Both the position numbers and the translations under genes were made by a program. Under the pieces are notes generated by a model, which was not told where the DNA came from, did no database searches, and was given only the letters and a program-made list of their open reading frames with translations. This document shows, in pieces, positions 16,247 to 24,886 of a stretch of DNA of 64,000 nucleotides. Position 1 is the stretch's first letter, and each line of letters starts with the position of its first letter. Source of the DNA: Candidatus Heimdallarchaeota archaeon (GTDB lineage: Archaea > Asgardarchaeota > Heimdallarchaeia > Heimdallarchaeales > Heimdallarchaeaceae); contig JAUVXV010000005.1 of the NCBI GenBank assembly GCA_030603365.1, positions 152,063-216,062 of the forward strand, in the 5' to 3' direction.

Positions 16247-19126
16247 ATGTCGAAGAAAAAAAAGAAGAAAGAAGTACCACAAGAAGTCGAAGAAATAATA
16301 CCTTGGCATAGTTTAGAGATTAAAGAAGTATATAAAACGCTAAACACTGATGAAAAAGGTTTGTTTGAGCATGATGTGACCTCGCGTCTTGAGCGTTATG
16401 GACCAAATAAATTGACAATTACTGATCGTTTTAAAATTCTTAAAATGATTATTAGTCAGTTTACAAATTTCTTAGTTATTCTGTTGATCATTGCAGGAAC
16501 CATTAGTTTAATTTTGGGCTTAGTAGGCGCAGGAGGAGATAGTGGTAAATCAGAAATAATTGACGCGATTGCGATTTTTGCAATTGTAATAATTAATGCA
16601 ATAATTGGATTTGTACAAGATTTTAGATCTAATCAAGCTTTAGAAAAATTAAAAGAATACTTTGAACAAGAAGTTGTAGTATTAAGAGAAGGCAAAGAAC
16701 AGATTATCCATAGTGCTGAGCTTGTTCCAGGAGATATAGTACGATTAGAAGTAGGAGATAAAATTCCAGCTGACTGTAGGTTAACAACAGCAAACAACTT
16801 CAAAGTGGATGAAGCTTCTCTAACAGGGGAATCATCTGCGGTTACAAAAAATATAGAAGCAGTTCCAGCAGAAGCAAGAATTCATGATAGAAAGGATATG
16901 ATATATTCAGGAACTACATGTGTATATGGACGAGGAGAAGCTATTGTTGCTAATACAGGAATGAGCACAGAAATGGGCAGAATTGCAGTACTTACTCAAG
17001 TAAAAGAGGAATTAACTCCATTACAACAAGCTCTAGATAAATTAGGAAAAGTGCTAGGAATAATAATTTTAATTCTATGTGCATTAGTTATGATTATTGA
17101 TTGGGCTATACTCGGCGAATCGTTTCTAGAAAGTTTTGAAACCGCAGTTGCTTTGGCAATTTCAGCAGTACCAGAAGGATTACCTGCAGCAATAGTAATT
17201 ACTTTAGCAATAGGTGTTTCAAAGATGGCAAAGAAGAATACAATTGTCTCAAAATTACCAGCTGTTGAAACACTAGGTTCAGTAGATTATATTTGCAGTG
17301 ATAAAACAGGTACATTAACCAGAAACGAAATGACAGTTAAAGAAATTTGGACAATGGACGGACTGTATGCAGTTGGAGGTTCAGGTTATCTGTTAGATGG
17401 AGATTTCATAAAAGATGAAAAGAAAATTGATCCTATGACAATACCAACTTTGAAAGCAGTGCTACAAACAAGTTATCACTGTAATAATTCAGCTGTTCTA
17501 AGAGAGGACGATAGAATAAGTGTCAAAGGAGACCCAACAGAAGCAGCTTTACTTGTAGCAGCAGAAAAAGCAGGATTTTCAAAAGAGATGCTGTTGAAAA
17601 TGGAACATGAAATATTCTTTGATTCAGATAGAAAAAGAATGACAACAATTCATGATGACAATGGAAAGAAATACGCATTCATGAAAGGAAGTCCTCCTAT
17701 CGTTATTACTAGATGCAATTCTGCAATGGAGAATGGTAAAGAAACAAAGATGACAAAAGAATTAGAAGAAGAAATAATGAAATCTAATCTCGCTCTTGCA
17801 GAAAAAGCACTAAGAGTATTAGCAATTGCTTATAGGGAATTACCAAAAGATTACGATAAGACAAAAGAAGATGAAATAGAAGATGATATGATATTTCTAG
17901 GATTAACAGGAATGATTGATCCAGCTAGACCAGAAGTAAAAGATGCTATAGAAGAATGTAAAATGGCAGGAATTACTACTGTAATGATAACTGGGGATCA
18001 AGAACCTACTGCAGTGGCAGTGGCAAAAGAGATTGGAATTGTTAAATCAGAGGAGGATTTGGTTGTGAGTGGTGAAGTATTCGCTACTATGACAAATGAA
18101 GAATTAAACGAGAAGATAGAAGACATAAGAGTCTACAGTAGGATGAGTCCAAAAGACAAATATCGCGTAGTAGAAACATTGCAAGAACTGGACCATGTTG
18201 TTGCTGTAACCGGAGATGGTGTCAATGATGCCCCGGCTTTGAAGAAAGCCGATATCGGTGTAGCTATGGGAATCACTGGTACAGACGTCTCTAAAGAGGT
18301 TGCAGCTATGGTCATTACTGATGATGCTTTTAATACAATTGTCGCCGCTGTTGAAGAAGGTCGTAACATTTTCGAGAACATGAAGAAGTTCATTCGCTAT
18401 CTCTTGAGTTGTAATTTTGATGAGATTTTTGCAGTTTTAATAATTTATGCTGCATTCCAAGAACTACCTTTCCTGCCATTACAAATTCTCTTCCTCAACC
18501 TACTCACTGATGCTCTACCTGCTCTATCTTTGTCCTTTGATCCTTATGATCCTTCATTAATGCAACGTCCACCACGAGGCAAAAAATCCTCTTTTGTTAG
18601 AGATATGTATGCTTTTGCTTCATTTGCAGGCCTTATAGCTCTTATAGCTTCACTTGGTATTTTCTTAGTAGGTTACCTTGGAATTGGAGAAAGGGTTATT
18701 ACTGACTGGGCTGCTGCAAACGACTTAACATTAACTCTTGACCAACTCCATGATGCAAAGGTCGCCTATGCTCAAACATTGGCCTTTACTGCTACTTTAT
18801 CATTTGAGTTATGGTTTGTGTTCATTGCTCGGAACGATAACGCTACGTCCTTCCTCAAATCTCATCCATTTAAGAACAAATACCTGATAGGTGCAGTAGT
18901 TCTTTCATGGATACTCTTACTTGGTGTAATTTATATCCCACCATTCCAAGCAGTATTTACAGGATTTAAACCCGATGATGGTTTCACTTATTACCTTGTT
19001 GGTTTAGCTGATTGGGGATTAATCATAGGTTTCACTTTGGGTCTTTGTATCTTATTCGAGATTTTCAGATACGCCCTAAGAACTGAAAGAATGGCTAAGT
19101 TTGCAACTTTTGTAGGAATGCATTAA
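16247..19126 (+). CDS. P-type (P2A-like) Ca2+-transporting ATPase
   Basis: This 959-residue cation pump has an N-terminal cytoplasmic segment (WHSLEIKEVYKTL), the actuator motif ASLTGESSAV, and ISAVPEGLPAA in helix 4. The phosphorylation site is SDKTGTLTRNEMT, followed by KGDPTEAAL and KGSPP in the nucleotide domain and MITGDQ and VTGDGVNDAPALKKADIGVA in the P domain. Helix 6 has LNLLTDALPALSLSFDP. PEGLP together with the N-x2-T-D motif matches SERCA-type Ca2+ pumps, so Ca2+ export is the best guess; Mn2+ or Na+ cannot be excluded. The N-terminus is Lys-rich. AAGGTG lies 6 bases before the ATG. A decayed ATPase fragment lies downstream at 19345-19612. Confidence 0.93.
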   Translation: MSKKKKKKEVPQEVEEIIPWHSLEIKEVYKTLNTDEKGLFEHDVTSRLERYGPNKLTITDRFKILKMIISQFTNFLVILLIIAGTISLILGLVGAGGDSGKSEIIDAIAIFAIVIINAIIGFVQDFRSNQALEKLKEYFEQEVVVLREGKEQIIHSAELVPGDIVRLEVGDKIPADCRLTTANNFKVDEASLTGESSAVTKNIEAVPAEARIHDRKDMIYSGTTCVYGRGEAIVANTGMSTEMGRIAVLTQVKEELTPLQQALDKLGKVLGIIILILCALVMIIDWAILGESFLESFETAVALAISAVPEGLPAAIVITLAIGVSKMAKKNTIVSKLPAVETLGSVDYICSDKTGTLTRNEMTVKEIWTMDGLYAVGGSGYLLDGDFIKDEKKIDPMTIPTLKAVLQTSYHCNNSAVLREDDRISVKGDPTEAALLVAAEKAGFSKEMLLKMEHEIFFDSDRKRMTTIHDDNGKKYAFMKGSPPIVITRCNSAMENGKETKMTKELEEEIMKSNLALAEKALRVLAIAYRELPKDYDKTKEDEIEDDMIFLGLTGMIDPARPEVKDAIEECKMAGITTVMITGDQEPTAVAVAKEIGIVKSEEDLVVSGEVFATMTNEELNEKIEDIRVYSRMSPKDKYRVVETLQELDHVVAVTGDGVNDAPALKKADIGVAMGITGTDVSKEVAAMVITDDAFNTIVAAVEEGRNIFENMKKFIRYLLSCNFDEIFAVLIIYAAFQELPFLPLQILFLNLLTDALPALSLSFDPYDPSLMQRPPRGKKSSFVRDMYAFASFAGLIALIASLGIFLVGYLGIGERVITDWAAANDLTLTLDQLHDAKVAYAQTLAFTATLSFELWFVFIARNDNATSFLKSHPFKNKYLIGAVVLSWILLLGVIYIPPFQAVFTGFKPDDGFTYYLVGLADWGLIIGFTLGLCILFEIFRYALRTERMAKFATFVGMH

Positions 19127-19344
19127 ATTCCTCTTTTTCTTTTCTTTTTTTCATTTTCTTATTTAGCTTAGTAATGTCTATCTTTTCATAGGTTCCAGAT
19201 TTCATCACTGTTCTTGAGTGGTTTTAATGAGTTTTTTAAATACTTTTTACTGTTATTATAATCTCTTATTCCATCTAAACTATATTGAGTGTAGCTGATT
19301 TAGCATAAACCTCTCTTTCTTTTTCTTTTGTTTAGTATTACATA

Positions 19345-19612
19345 TACCAATTACTTGATTCACGTTTAGAAGGTTTAAGCTCTGTTGAAGCTAAAGAGAA
19401 ACTTGAAAAATATGAGACAAACACCATACTTTCAGGACGATCAATCAACCCATGAATACCTTCATCAGGACTACACTTCTAGCCATACTTGATTGGGAAT
19501 CATCTTTCTAACTGTCATCACAATATTCTTCGCTGAAGAGATTAGAAAATTCGTAATTCAGAAAATGTATCCACTCCATGATGTCCCAGAATACGATTCA
19601 AGCAGTTGTTAG
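19345..19612 (+). pseudogene. Internally deleted remnant of a P-type ATPase gene
   Basis: The first piece (19345-19458) reads YQLLDSRLEGLSSVEAKEKL, then EKYETNTILSGRSINP and a stop. It matches the cytoplasmic N-terminus of P2 ATPases (compare the neighbour: GLFEHDVTSRLERYGPN). The last piece, in a frame ending at TAG 19610-19612, reads IIFLTVITIFFAEEIRKFV, then IQKMYPLHDV. This is the typical last helix and tail of such pumps. The 850 or so residues between are missing. It is on the same strand as, and about 220 bases after, the intact Ca2+-type ATPase, so it is the leftover of a second pump. No other gene is visible in 19127-19648. Confidence 0.7.
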
Positions 19613-19621
19613 AATTTCATA

Positions 19622-19628
19622 TTTAAAT
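19622..19628 (+). promoter_or_regulatory. TATA-like box for the small membrane protein gene
   Basis: TTTAAAT is centred about 24 bases before the TTG at 19649. That distance places transcription start at or next to the start codon, which supports the TTG start and a leaderless mRNA. Confidence 0.45.
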
Positions 19629-19648
19629 CTTTCCTATTTTTAAGTGTT

Positions 19649-19870
19649 TTGGCGAAACGACGAAAAAGTGATGCAATATGTTTAAGAGTGACCGATTCTC
19701 ATACTATGTTAGTCCAGGTGATAATGATGGCAGTAGTTACTTTGCCTTTCTTTACAGTTTTCTGGGTAGCAGTTGCTACAGCCATAGGATTAAGTATGTT
19801 AGTTTGGTTCTTCAAAGCATTAAGACCAGCAAAAGTAGATGTAGATCAAGCGACTAAATATCCAAAATAG
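19649..19870 (+). CDS. Small membrane protein, function unknown
   Basis: This 73-residue protein has a basic N-terminus (MAKRRKSDAICLRV), one long or two short hydrophobic helices (about residues 20-57, including VTLPFFTVFWVAVATAIGLS) and a soluble tail (KVDVDQATKYPK). The TTG start is supported by the TATA-like box 24 bases upstream. It sits between the decayed ATPase and a beta-helix surface protein. I do not recognise the family. Confidence 0.55.
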   Translation: MAKRRKSDAICLRVTDSHTMLVQVIMMAVVTLPFFTVFWVAVATAIGLSMLVWFFKALRPAKVDVDQATKYPK

Positions 19871-19995
19871 TTTTCTCGTTTAAACATAGGTTTGAACAAT
19901 AAATGTTAAAAGTGTATATGATTCTGAAGAATCTAGAGAACACATATTTGCAATTGGCAATATTGTTCTCGAATTGTAAGATATAGGGGATTGAA

Positions 19996-22050
19996 TTGAG
20001 CAAGTTTACATTTCAGAATAGAATATTTACATTACTAATTTTCATGGTTTTAGTTAGTTCTTTCATAATTTCACCAATTGAAGCTGAATCAAACGTGGAA
20101 CAAAATGAAGATATATCTGTAAATTACTTAGTTTCAGAAGCGATTGGTATTCATCAAGATTCTCATTTTGATCTTTTTGGTTTTCCTGGAAACGGGACAG
20201 AATCCAATCCCTATATTATTGAAAATCTTAAAATTATCACAGTTGCAGGATCTGGAATTTATATCGGTGATACTACTAAGCACTTCATAGTCAGAAACTG
20301 CTATATAGATGCATATTACTATGGTATTAATATCTTTAATTGTGCCTCTGGAACTGCAACACTCTTTAATAATACTTGCAATAGTATTAAGGGAGGAACT
20401 GGTATACAAGCCACTTTTTGCTTAAATGTTACAATAACAGATAATATCTGTGAGAATGACTATTATGGAATTAACATAGAATCATGTGAAAACTCAACAA
20501 TAAGTAACAATGAATGTGGTTTCAACACAGCACCTTTAAGTTTGATTTATAGTCATGGTTCTTATTTGTTTAATAACACCTGTGATTACAGCAAAGCCAC
20601 AGGACTATACTTAAACTATTGTGATAACACAATTATAGCAAACAACACTTTACACGAAATTGGTGCAAATTATGGGACAGCTGATACGGGTATTATCGTG
20701 GAGTACTCAGATAATGTGACAATGAAACACAATGTTATCTCTGATTGTGAAATCGGTATTCATCTTTTTGCAGTTACTGGAAGTTTATTGACAGATAATG
20801 TGATTATGAGATGTAGTTCATATGGTGTTTATTCTAGTTGGTTTGCATTGGATTGGCCTTCAGCTAACAACACTTTTCATCATAACTATTTCATAGCAAA
20901 TTCGTACTATTATGGTTACTGGAGTCAACCAACCTCACAAGCATCAGACAGTGGGCAGAATAGTATGTGGTATGATGTTAATACAAACGTTGGCAACTAT
21001 TGGTCGAATTACACAGGTGTAGGTGTGTATTTTATAGACGGTGGGGTATATTACTATGATCCTTATCCAATGGAAGTTGTTGATTCAGATTTGGATGGTC
21101 TAGACGATATGCAAGAAATTTACGCTTATTTTACTAATCCATACAAAAATGATACTGATGGAGACATGTTACTGGATGGTGAAGAAGTTAAGATCTACTT
21201 TACAGATCCTTTGAGAATTGATACAGATTACGACGGTTTAACTGATGGAGAAGAAGTGTTGATTTATGGTACAGAACCAGACACTCAAGACACAGATCAT
21301 GATGAACTAAAAGACGGAGAAGAAATATTTGTATATGGTACTCACCCAAGACTAGCAGATACAGATGGTGATAAAATGCCTGATGGGTGGGAAGTAATGA
21401 ATGGATTAGATCCTTTAGTAATGAATGCTGATGAAGATCCTGACGATGATGGTCTTCTTAACAAAGATGAGCTTGAGGAACGAACTGAACCATTGAATCC
21501 TGATTCCGATGAAGATTTCCTTATAGATGGATTAGAAGTTTATATCTACCATACCAGCCCACTAAATAACGATACAGATGGTGATGGAGCAAAAGACGGT
21601 ATAGAAGTGCATGAATATGGCTGTGACCCATTGGACAAAGATACTGACGATGACGGTCTTTGGGATGGAAAAGAAATCAATAATCACTTTACTTCACCTA
21701 CTGATAAAGACTCAGACGATGATGGAATGGATGATGGTTGGGAAGTGAAATACCAATTTGATCCTTTAGATGATGCTGATGCTGATGGAGATCCCGACGA
21801 TGATGGTCTCACGAATGCTGAAGAATTCTTCTATGGAACTCACCCTAAGTATTGGGATACAGATGAAGACGGGTTCTCTGATGGTCATGAAGTCCGTGTA
21901 GGAACTAATCCTCTCTTAATTACAGATCACCCAATGGCTAGGGAAGATGTCATTAGAATGGGTGTAGGTATAGGTTTAGCTTCCGCTGGTGTTATTGGAG
22001 TAGTAATTTACATACTATTTAAGAAGAAGATAATAAGATTCAGAAAATAG
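19996..22050 (+). CDS. Secreted beta-helix (NosD-like) protein with calcium-binding TSP3-type repeats and membrane anchor
   Basis: This protein has 684 residues: a signal peptide (about 1-30) and a right-handed parallel beta-helix region of NosD/CASH type (about 60-345). That region has repeated coils such as NNTCDYSKATGLYLNYCDN and the opening GNGTESNPYIIENLKI that recurs in other surface proteins here. Residues about 360-645 hold roughly ten Asp-rich repeats of the D-x-D-x-DG-x2-D type (DTDGDGAKDGIEV, DTDDDGLWDGKEI), as in thrombospondin type 3 calcium-binding repeats. A C-terminal helix (about 657-676) and basic tail KKKIIRFRK anchor it. It is probably a Ca2+-stabilised stalked surface or adhesion protein. 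The TTG start has AGGGGATT 6 bases upstream. Confidence 0.88.
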   Translation: MSKFTFQNRIFTLLIFMVLVSSFIISPIEAESNVEQNEDISVNYLVSEAIGIHQDSHFDLFGFPGNGTESNPYIIENLKIITVAGSGIYIGDTTKHFIVRNCYIDAYYYGINIFNCASGTATLFNNTCNSIKGGTGIQATFCLNVTITDNICENDYYGINIESCENSTISNNECGFNTAPLSLIYSHGSYLFNNTCDYSKATGLYLNYCDNTIIANNTLHEIGANYGTADTGIIVEYSDNVTMKHNVISDCEIGIHLFAVTGSLLTDNVIMRCSSYGVYSSWFALDWPSANNTFHHNYFIANSYYYGYWSQPTSQASDSGQNSMWYDVNTNVGNYWSNYTGVGVYFIDGGVYYYDPYPMEVVDSDLDGLDDMQEIYAYFTNPYKNDTDGDMLLDGEEVKIYFTDPLRIDTDYDGLTDGEEVLIYGTEPDTQDTDHDELKDGEEIFVYGTHPRLADTDGDKMPDGWEVMNGLDPLVMNADEDPDDDGLLNKDELEERTEPLNPDSDEDFLIDGLEVYIYHTSPLNNDTDGDGAKDGIEVHEYGCDPLDKDTDDDGLWDGKEINNHFTSPTDKDSDDDGMDDGWEVKYQFDPLDDADADGDPDDDGLTNAEEFFYGTHPKYWDTDEDGFSDGHEVRVGTNPLLITDHPMAREDVIRMGVGIGLASAGVIGVVIYILFKKKIIRFRK

Positions 22051-22064
22051 AATCTTTTCTTTTT

Positions 22065-22625
22065 TTACAATCCCATTTGATAATAGATTTTATCGATTAA
22101 TCTCTCAAAAGCAGAATTAACATTTTGACCAGATTTGGCGGATGTTTCTATGTAATCAACTTTCAATCCTCCCCACTCACTTAGAACCTGAGCATAAGTC
22201 ATTGCAGAAGTTTTATCTACTTGAACCTCATCAGGTGTTGTTCCTCTTAAATCAGTTTTATTACCTACCATTAAGATAGGAATGAGTTTGTTGTCATTGT
22301 ACTTGATCATTTCATTGATCCAGTAATCTATGTTAGTGAAAGTATTAGGTCTTGTAACATCAAACACAACCATAGCCCCATAAGAATTAGCATAATATGC
22401 TCCTCTTACTTCTGAAAACCTAGGTTGTCCTGCTAAATCCCAGATTTGCAAGCTAACAATATAATCTTCGTAAGGAACTTGCTTTACGCTGAAATCAGCA
22501 CCAATTGTCATCAAATAATTTTCTCTAAAGGATTTTCCTAAGTAATTTCTTCGTAAACTTGTCTTTCCTACAGCTCCGTCTCCGATGAGTACGACTTTAA
22601 AGATTCTTCCAGGTTGCATTGGCAT
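22065..22625 (-). CDS. Ras/Rab-like small GTPase
   Basis: This 186-residue protein has G1 GDGAVGKTSLRRNYLGKSF, the switch I threonine in LMTIGADFSV, G3 WDLAGQPRFSEVRGAYY with the catalytic Gln, G4 GNKTDLRG and G5 ETSAKSGQNV. It is close to the GTPase at 13764 (shared YLMTIGADF/HMMTLGADF and SAKSGQN). It ends in KIYYQMGL without a prenylation cysteine. The gene is convergent with the beta-helix gene and divergent from the peroxiredoxin operon. It is a canonical, probably active switch; its partner is unknown. Confidence 0.95.
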   Translation of the reverse strand: MPMQPGRIFKVVLIGDGAVGKTSLRRNYLGKSFRENYLMTIGADFSVKQVPYEDYIVSLQIWDLAGQPRFSEVRGAYYANSYGAMVVFDVTRPNTFTNIDYWINEMIKYNDNKLIPILMVGNKTDLRGTTPDEVQVDKTSAMTYAQVLSEWGGLKVDYIETSAKSGQNVNSAFERLIDKIYYQMGL

Positions 22626-22781
22626 TAGAGATTCTATTAAAACTTCTAATATTCACATTTAAAGTTTATTGTGTTTCAATATACTACACATAGATTACTT
22701 CTGGTCAAATTAGAGGAAAAGCATACGCTTAGTTTTTGATGGAAACTAGTCTTTAAATTCTATTGAGAGATTCAATATATA

Positions 22782-23264
22782 GTGACTAAAATGAACGTGG
22801 GAGATACTATTCCTGATTTTACTTTAAAAGATCAAAATAACGAAGAATTCCGATTGTATGATATAGAAGATAAGATGGTTTTGCTTTCATTCCATCCTCT
22901 TGCTTGGACTAGTGTTTGTGCAAAACAAATGCAGTCTCTAGAGGATTATAAAGATGAGTTAGAAAGTTTAGACACCATTCCTATAGGTGTGAGTGTAGAC
23001 ACAAGTCCTTCGAAGAAAGCTTGGACAGAAGTTATAGGTGTAAATAATGTCCGGTTACTATCTGATTTTTGGCCTCATGGAGATTTATCAAAAAACTTAG
23101 GTATATTTTTGGAAGATAAGGGAGTTTCAAAACGAGCTAATATTTTAATAGGCAAAAACAAAGAAATTTTGTTTATGAAAATCTATGAGATGTCTACCCT
23201 TCCTAATCTTGACGAAGTTACAGATTTCATAAGAAACGAGAGAATTAAAAAACGAGAATTATAG
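22782..23264 (+). CDS. Peroxiredoxin (AhpC/TSA family), 1-Cys type
   Basis: This 160-residue thioredoxin-fold peroxidase has the peroxidatic region SFHPLAWTSVCAKQMQSL. The single cysteine stands at the peroxidatic position in the degenerate form T-S-V-C. The N-terminus NVGDTIPDFTLKDQ is typical. No resolving cysteine exists in the chain, so reduction must come from another thiol protein. The start is GTG at 22782, about 28 bases after a TATA-like tttaaatt (22751-22758); ATG at 22791 is the alternative. It is the first gene of an operon with two Bcp-type peroxiredoxins and a nitroreductase. Confidence 0.88.
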   Translation: MTKMNVGDTIPDFTLKDQNNEEFRLYDIEDKMVLLSFHPLAWTSVCAKQMQSLEDYKDELESLDTIPIGVSVDTSPSKKAWTEVIGVNNVRLLSDFWPHGDLSKNLGIFLEDKGVSKRANILIGKNKEILFMKIYEMSTLPNLDEVTDFIRNERIKKREL

Positions 23265-23273
23265 GCGTTCAAC

Positions 23274-23744
23274 ATGCTGAAAGAAGGAAATAGCGCACCA
23301 GATTTTACGCTCAGAGATAAAGATGGAAATGAAGTAAGTTTGAAAGATTTCAAGAATCAATGGATTGTGGTTTATTTCTATCCCAAAGCTGATACTCCTG
23401 GATGTACCATTGAAGCGTTAGATTTTACTGCAAATATTGACACATTTTCTGATAAACGAGCAACAATCTTAGGGATAAGTAATGATCCTGAAGCAAAACT
23501 AGATAAATTCATCAATAAACACAACCTGAAAATTATTCTGTTAAGTGATCCTGAGCACAAGGTGATAGCAAACTATGGTGCATGGGTAAAGAAACAAATG
23601 TATGGTAAAGAATACATGGGTACACAACGAAGCACTTTCTTAATTAACCCAAATGGTCAAATAGAAAGAATCTGGAATGAAGTTAAGGTTAAAGGACATG
23701 TAGAGGAAGTAAAGAATCTCTTACTTGAACTTTCTTTAGAGTAG
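23274..23744 (+). CDS. Bcp-type peroxiredoxin lacking the resolving cysteine
   Basis: This 156-residue thiol peroxidase of the BCP/PrxQ group has APDFTLRDKDGNEVSLKDF, then FYPKADTPGCTIEALDF with the peroxidatic Cys. In the standard BCP motif PGCTxEACxF a second, resolving Cys follows five residues later; here it is Leu and no other cysteine is present. It would act as a 1-Cys enzyme. It starts 9 bases after the first peroxiredoxin gene and ends 8 bases before the third, so the set is one transcription unit. It detoxifies H2O2 or organic hydroperoxides. Confidence 0.9.
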   Translation: MLKEGNSAPDFTLRDKDGNEVSLKDFKNQWIVVYFYPKADTPGCTIEALDFTANIDTFSDKRATILGISNDPEAKLDKFINKHNLKIILLSDPEHKVIANYGAWVKKQMYGKEYMGTQRSTFLINPNGQIERIWNEVKVKGHVEEVKNLLLELSLE

Positions 23745-23752
23745 GTGATATT

Positions 23753-24217
23753 ATGTTAAAAATTGGAACCAAAGCACCTGTTTTCTGTTTACCAGATGAG
23801 AATAAAAAAGAAATATGCCTGGAACAATACAAAGGCAAATGGATAGTACTTTATTTCTATCCTAAAGACCAAACTCCAGGATGTACAAAAGAAGCCTGCG
23901 ATTTTTCTGATAACTATAAAGCTTTTACTGATTTGAATGCTGTAGTTATAGGTATTAGTGCAGATTCGCCTGAAAGTCATATGAGCTTCAAATCAAAAAG
24001 AAAACTATCTATAACACTTCTAAGTGATGAAAAACTCAAAGTTGTAGAAGACTATGAAGCCAGAACAACTTCAATTCTGGAAAGAATTATTACTAAGGTT
24101 AAGAGAGTTACATATCTTATAAATCCCGAAGGAAAAATTGCTCAAACTTGGAGCAAAGTCAAGGTTGTTGGTCACACAGAAGATGTTAGAAAAACACTTG
24201 TAAATTTGATGAAATAA
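23753..24217 (+). CDS. bcp: Bcp-type peroxiredoxin (thiol peroxidase), 2-Cys
   Basis: This 154-residue protein has YFYPKDQTPGCTKEACDFSD, the complete BCP motif with peroxidatic and resolving cysteines five residues apart. Two further cysteines occur near the N-terminus (FCLP, EICLEQ). It is the only fully equipped member of the three-gene peroxiredoxin array. GGTGAT lies 5 bases before the ATG, a good ribosome binding site, and the gene follows the previous one by 8 bases. It uses thioredoxin-type donors; the membrane thioredoxin at 2883 is not linked to it. Confidence 0.92.
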   Translation: MLKIGTKAPVFCLPDENKKEICLEQYKGKWIVLYFYPKDQTPGCTKEACDFSDNYKAFTDLNAVVIGISADSPESHMSFKSKRKLSITLLSDEKLKVVEDYEARTTSILERIITKVKRVTYLINPEGKIAQTWSKVKVVGHTEDVRKTLVNLMK

Positions 24218-24229
24218 GGAGGAATACTA

Positions 24230-24790
24230 TTGGAATTTAATGATGTTATTGAAAAAAGAAGTGCATATCGAGCATTAGACTATGTAGAGATTACAGATGA
24301 ACTCATTCATAATATTGCTTACACTGCATCAAGATCTGCTTCTTGTGCTAACAAACAACCCTGGAGATTTGTCTTTGTCAGAAATAAAGAAAAACTTACA
24401 GAACTTCATGAAGCTCTTTCTGGTGGTAATTATTGGGCTAAAGAAGCGTCTATGCTTATCGCAGTTTATAGCAAGAAAGAATTCGATTGTGTGATTGGAG
24501 AGAGAGAATACTACCTCTTTGGAACTGGTATGGCTACAGCGCATTTGATGCTTGCAATCGTAAATCAAGGTCTTGTAGCACATGCAATGGCAGGATTTGA
24601 TGAAAATTTGGCAAAAGAAATTCTCAAAATACCCGAAGAAATACGTTTGATAACTCTAATCGCAGTTGGAAAGAAAACTGATGATTTATCGAAACTGGGT
24701 GATAAACATAAAGAAGTAGAAATTAAAAGGTCAACTAGAAAAGAATTCGAGGAATATGCTTCAATTGATGAATATCATTCAGAAGGATAG
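24230..24790 (+). CDS. Nitroreductase-family flavoprotein
   Basis: This 186-residue protein begins with EFNDVIEKRSAYRALDYVE, the R-S-x-R FMN phosphate-binding signature. It continues with ASCANKQPWRFVFVRN, which fits the FMN-binding S/N-x-Q-PW motif. GTGMATAHLMLAIVNQGL is the helix that packs at the dimer interface, and LIAVGKK closes the fold. The length fits the family. TTG at 24230 is the start, with a strong AAGGAGG at 24216-24222. It is the fourth gene of the peroxiredoxin operon, so a role as an NAD(P)H-dependent reductase in oxidative or xenobiotic stress is likely. Confidence 0.9.
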   Translation: MEFNDVIEKRSAYRALDYVEITDELIHNIAYTASRSASCANKQPWRFVFVRNKEKLTELHEALSGGNYWAKEASMLIAVYSKKEFDCVIGEREYYLFGTGMATAHLMLAIVNQGLVAHAMAGFDENLAKEILKIPEEIRLITLIAVGKKTDDLSKLGDKHKEVEIKRSTRKEFEEYASIDEYHSEG

Positions 24791-24886
24791 TGTCATTAGA
24801 TGCATTAAAACTAGGAATACTTCATTCTTAAGGTAAAGAAGTTTCAAATACTTTTTATAATCCTTTTCATATTTTAATTGAAGATT

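Noticed and set aside
24297..24494. Open frame inside the nitroreductase gene in a shifted frame
   Set aside because: It lies entirely within a well-supported gene with its own ribosome binding site, and the product has no recognisable motif.
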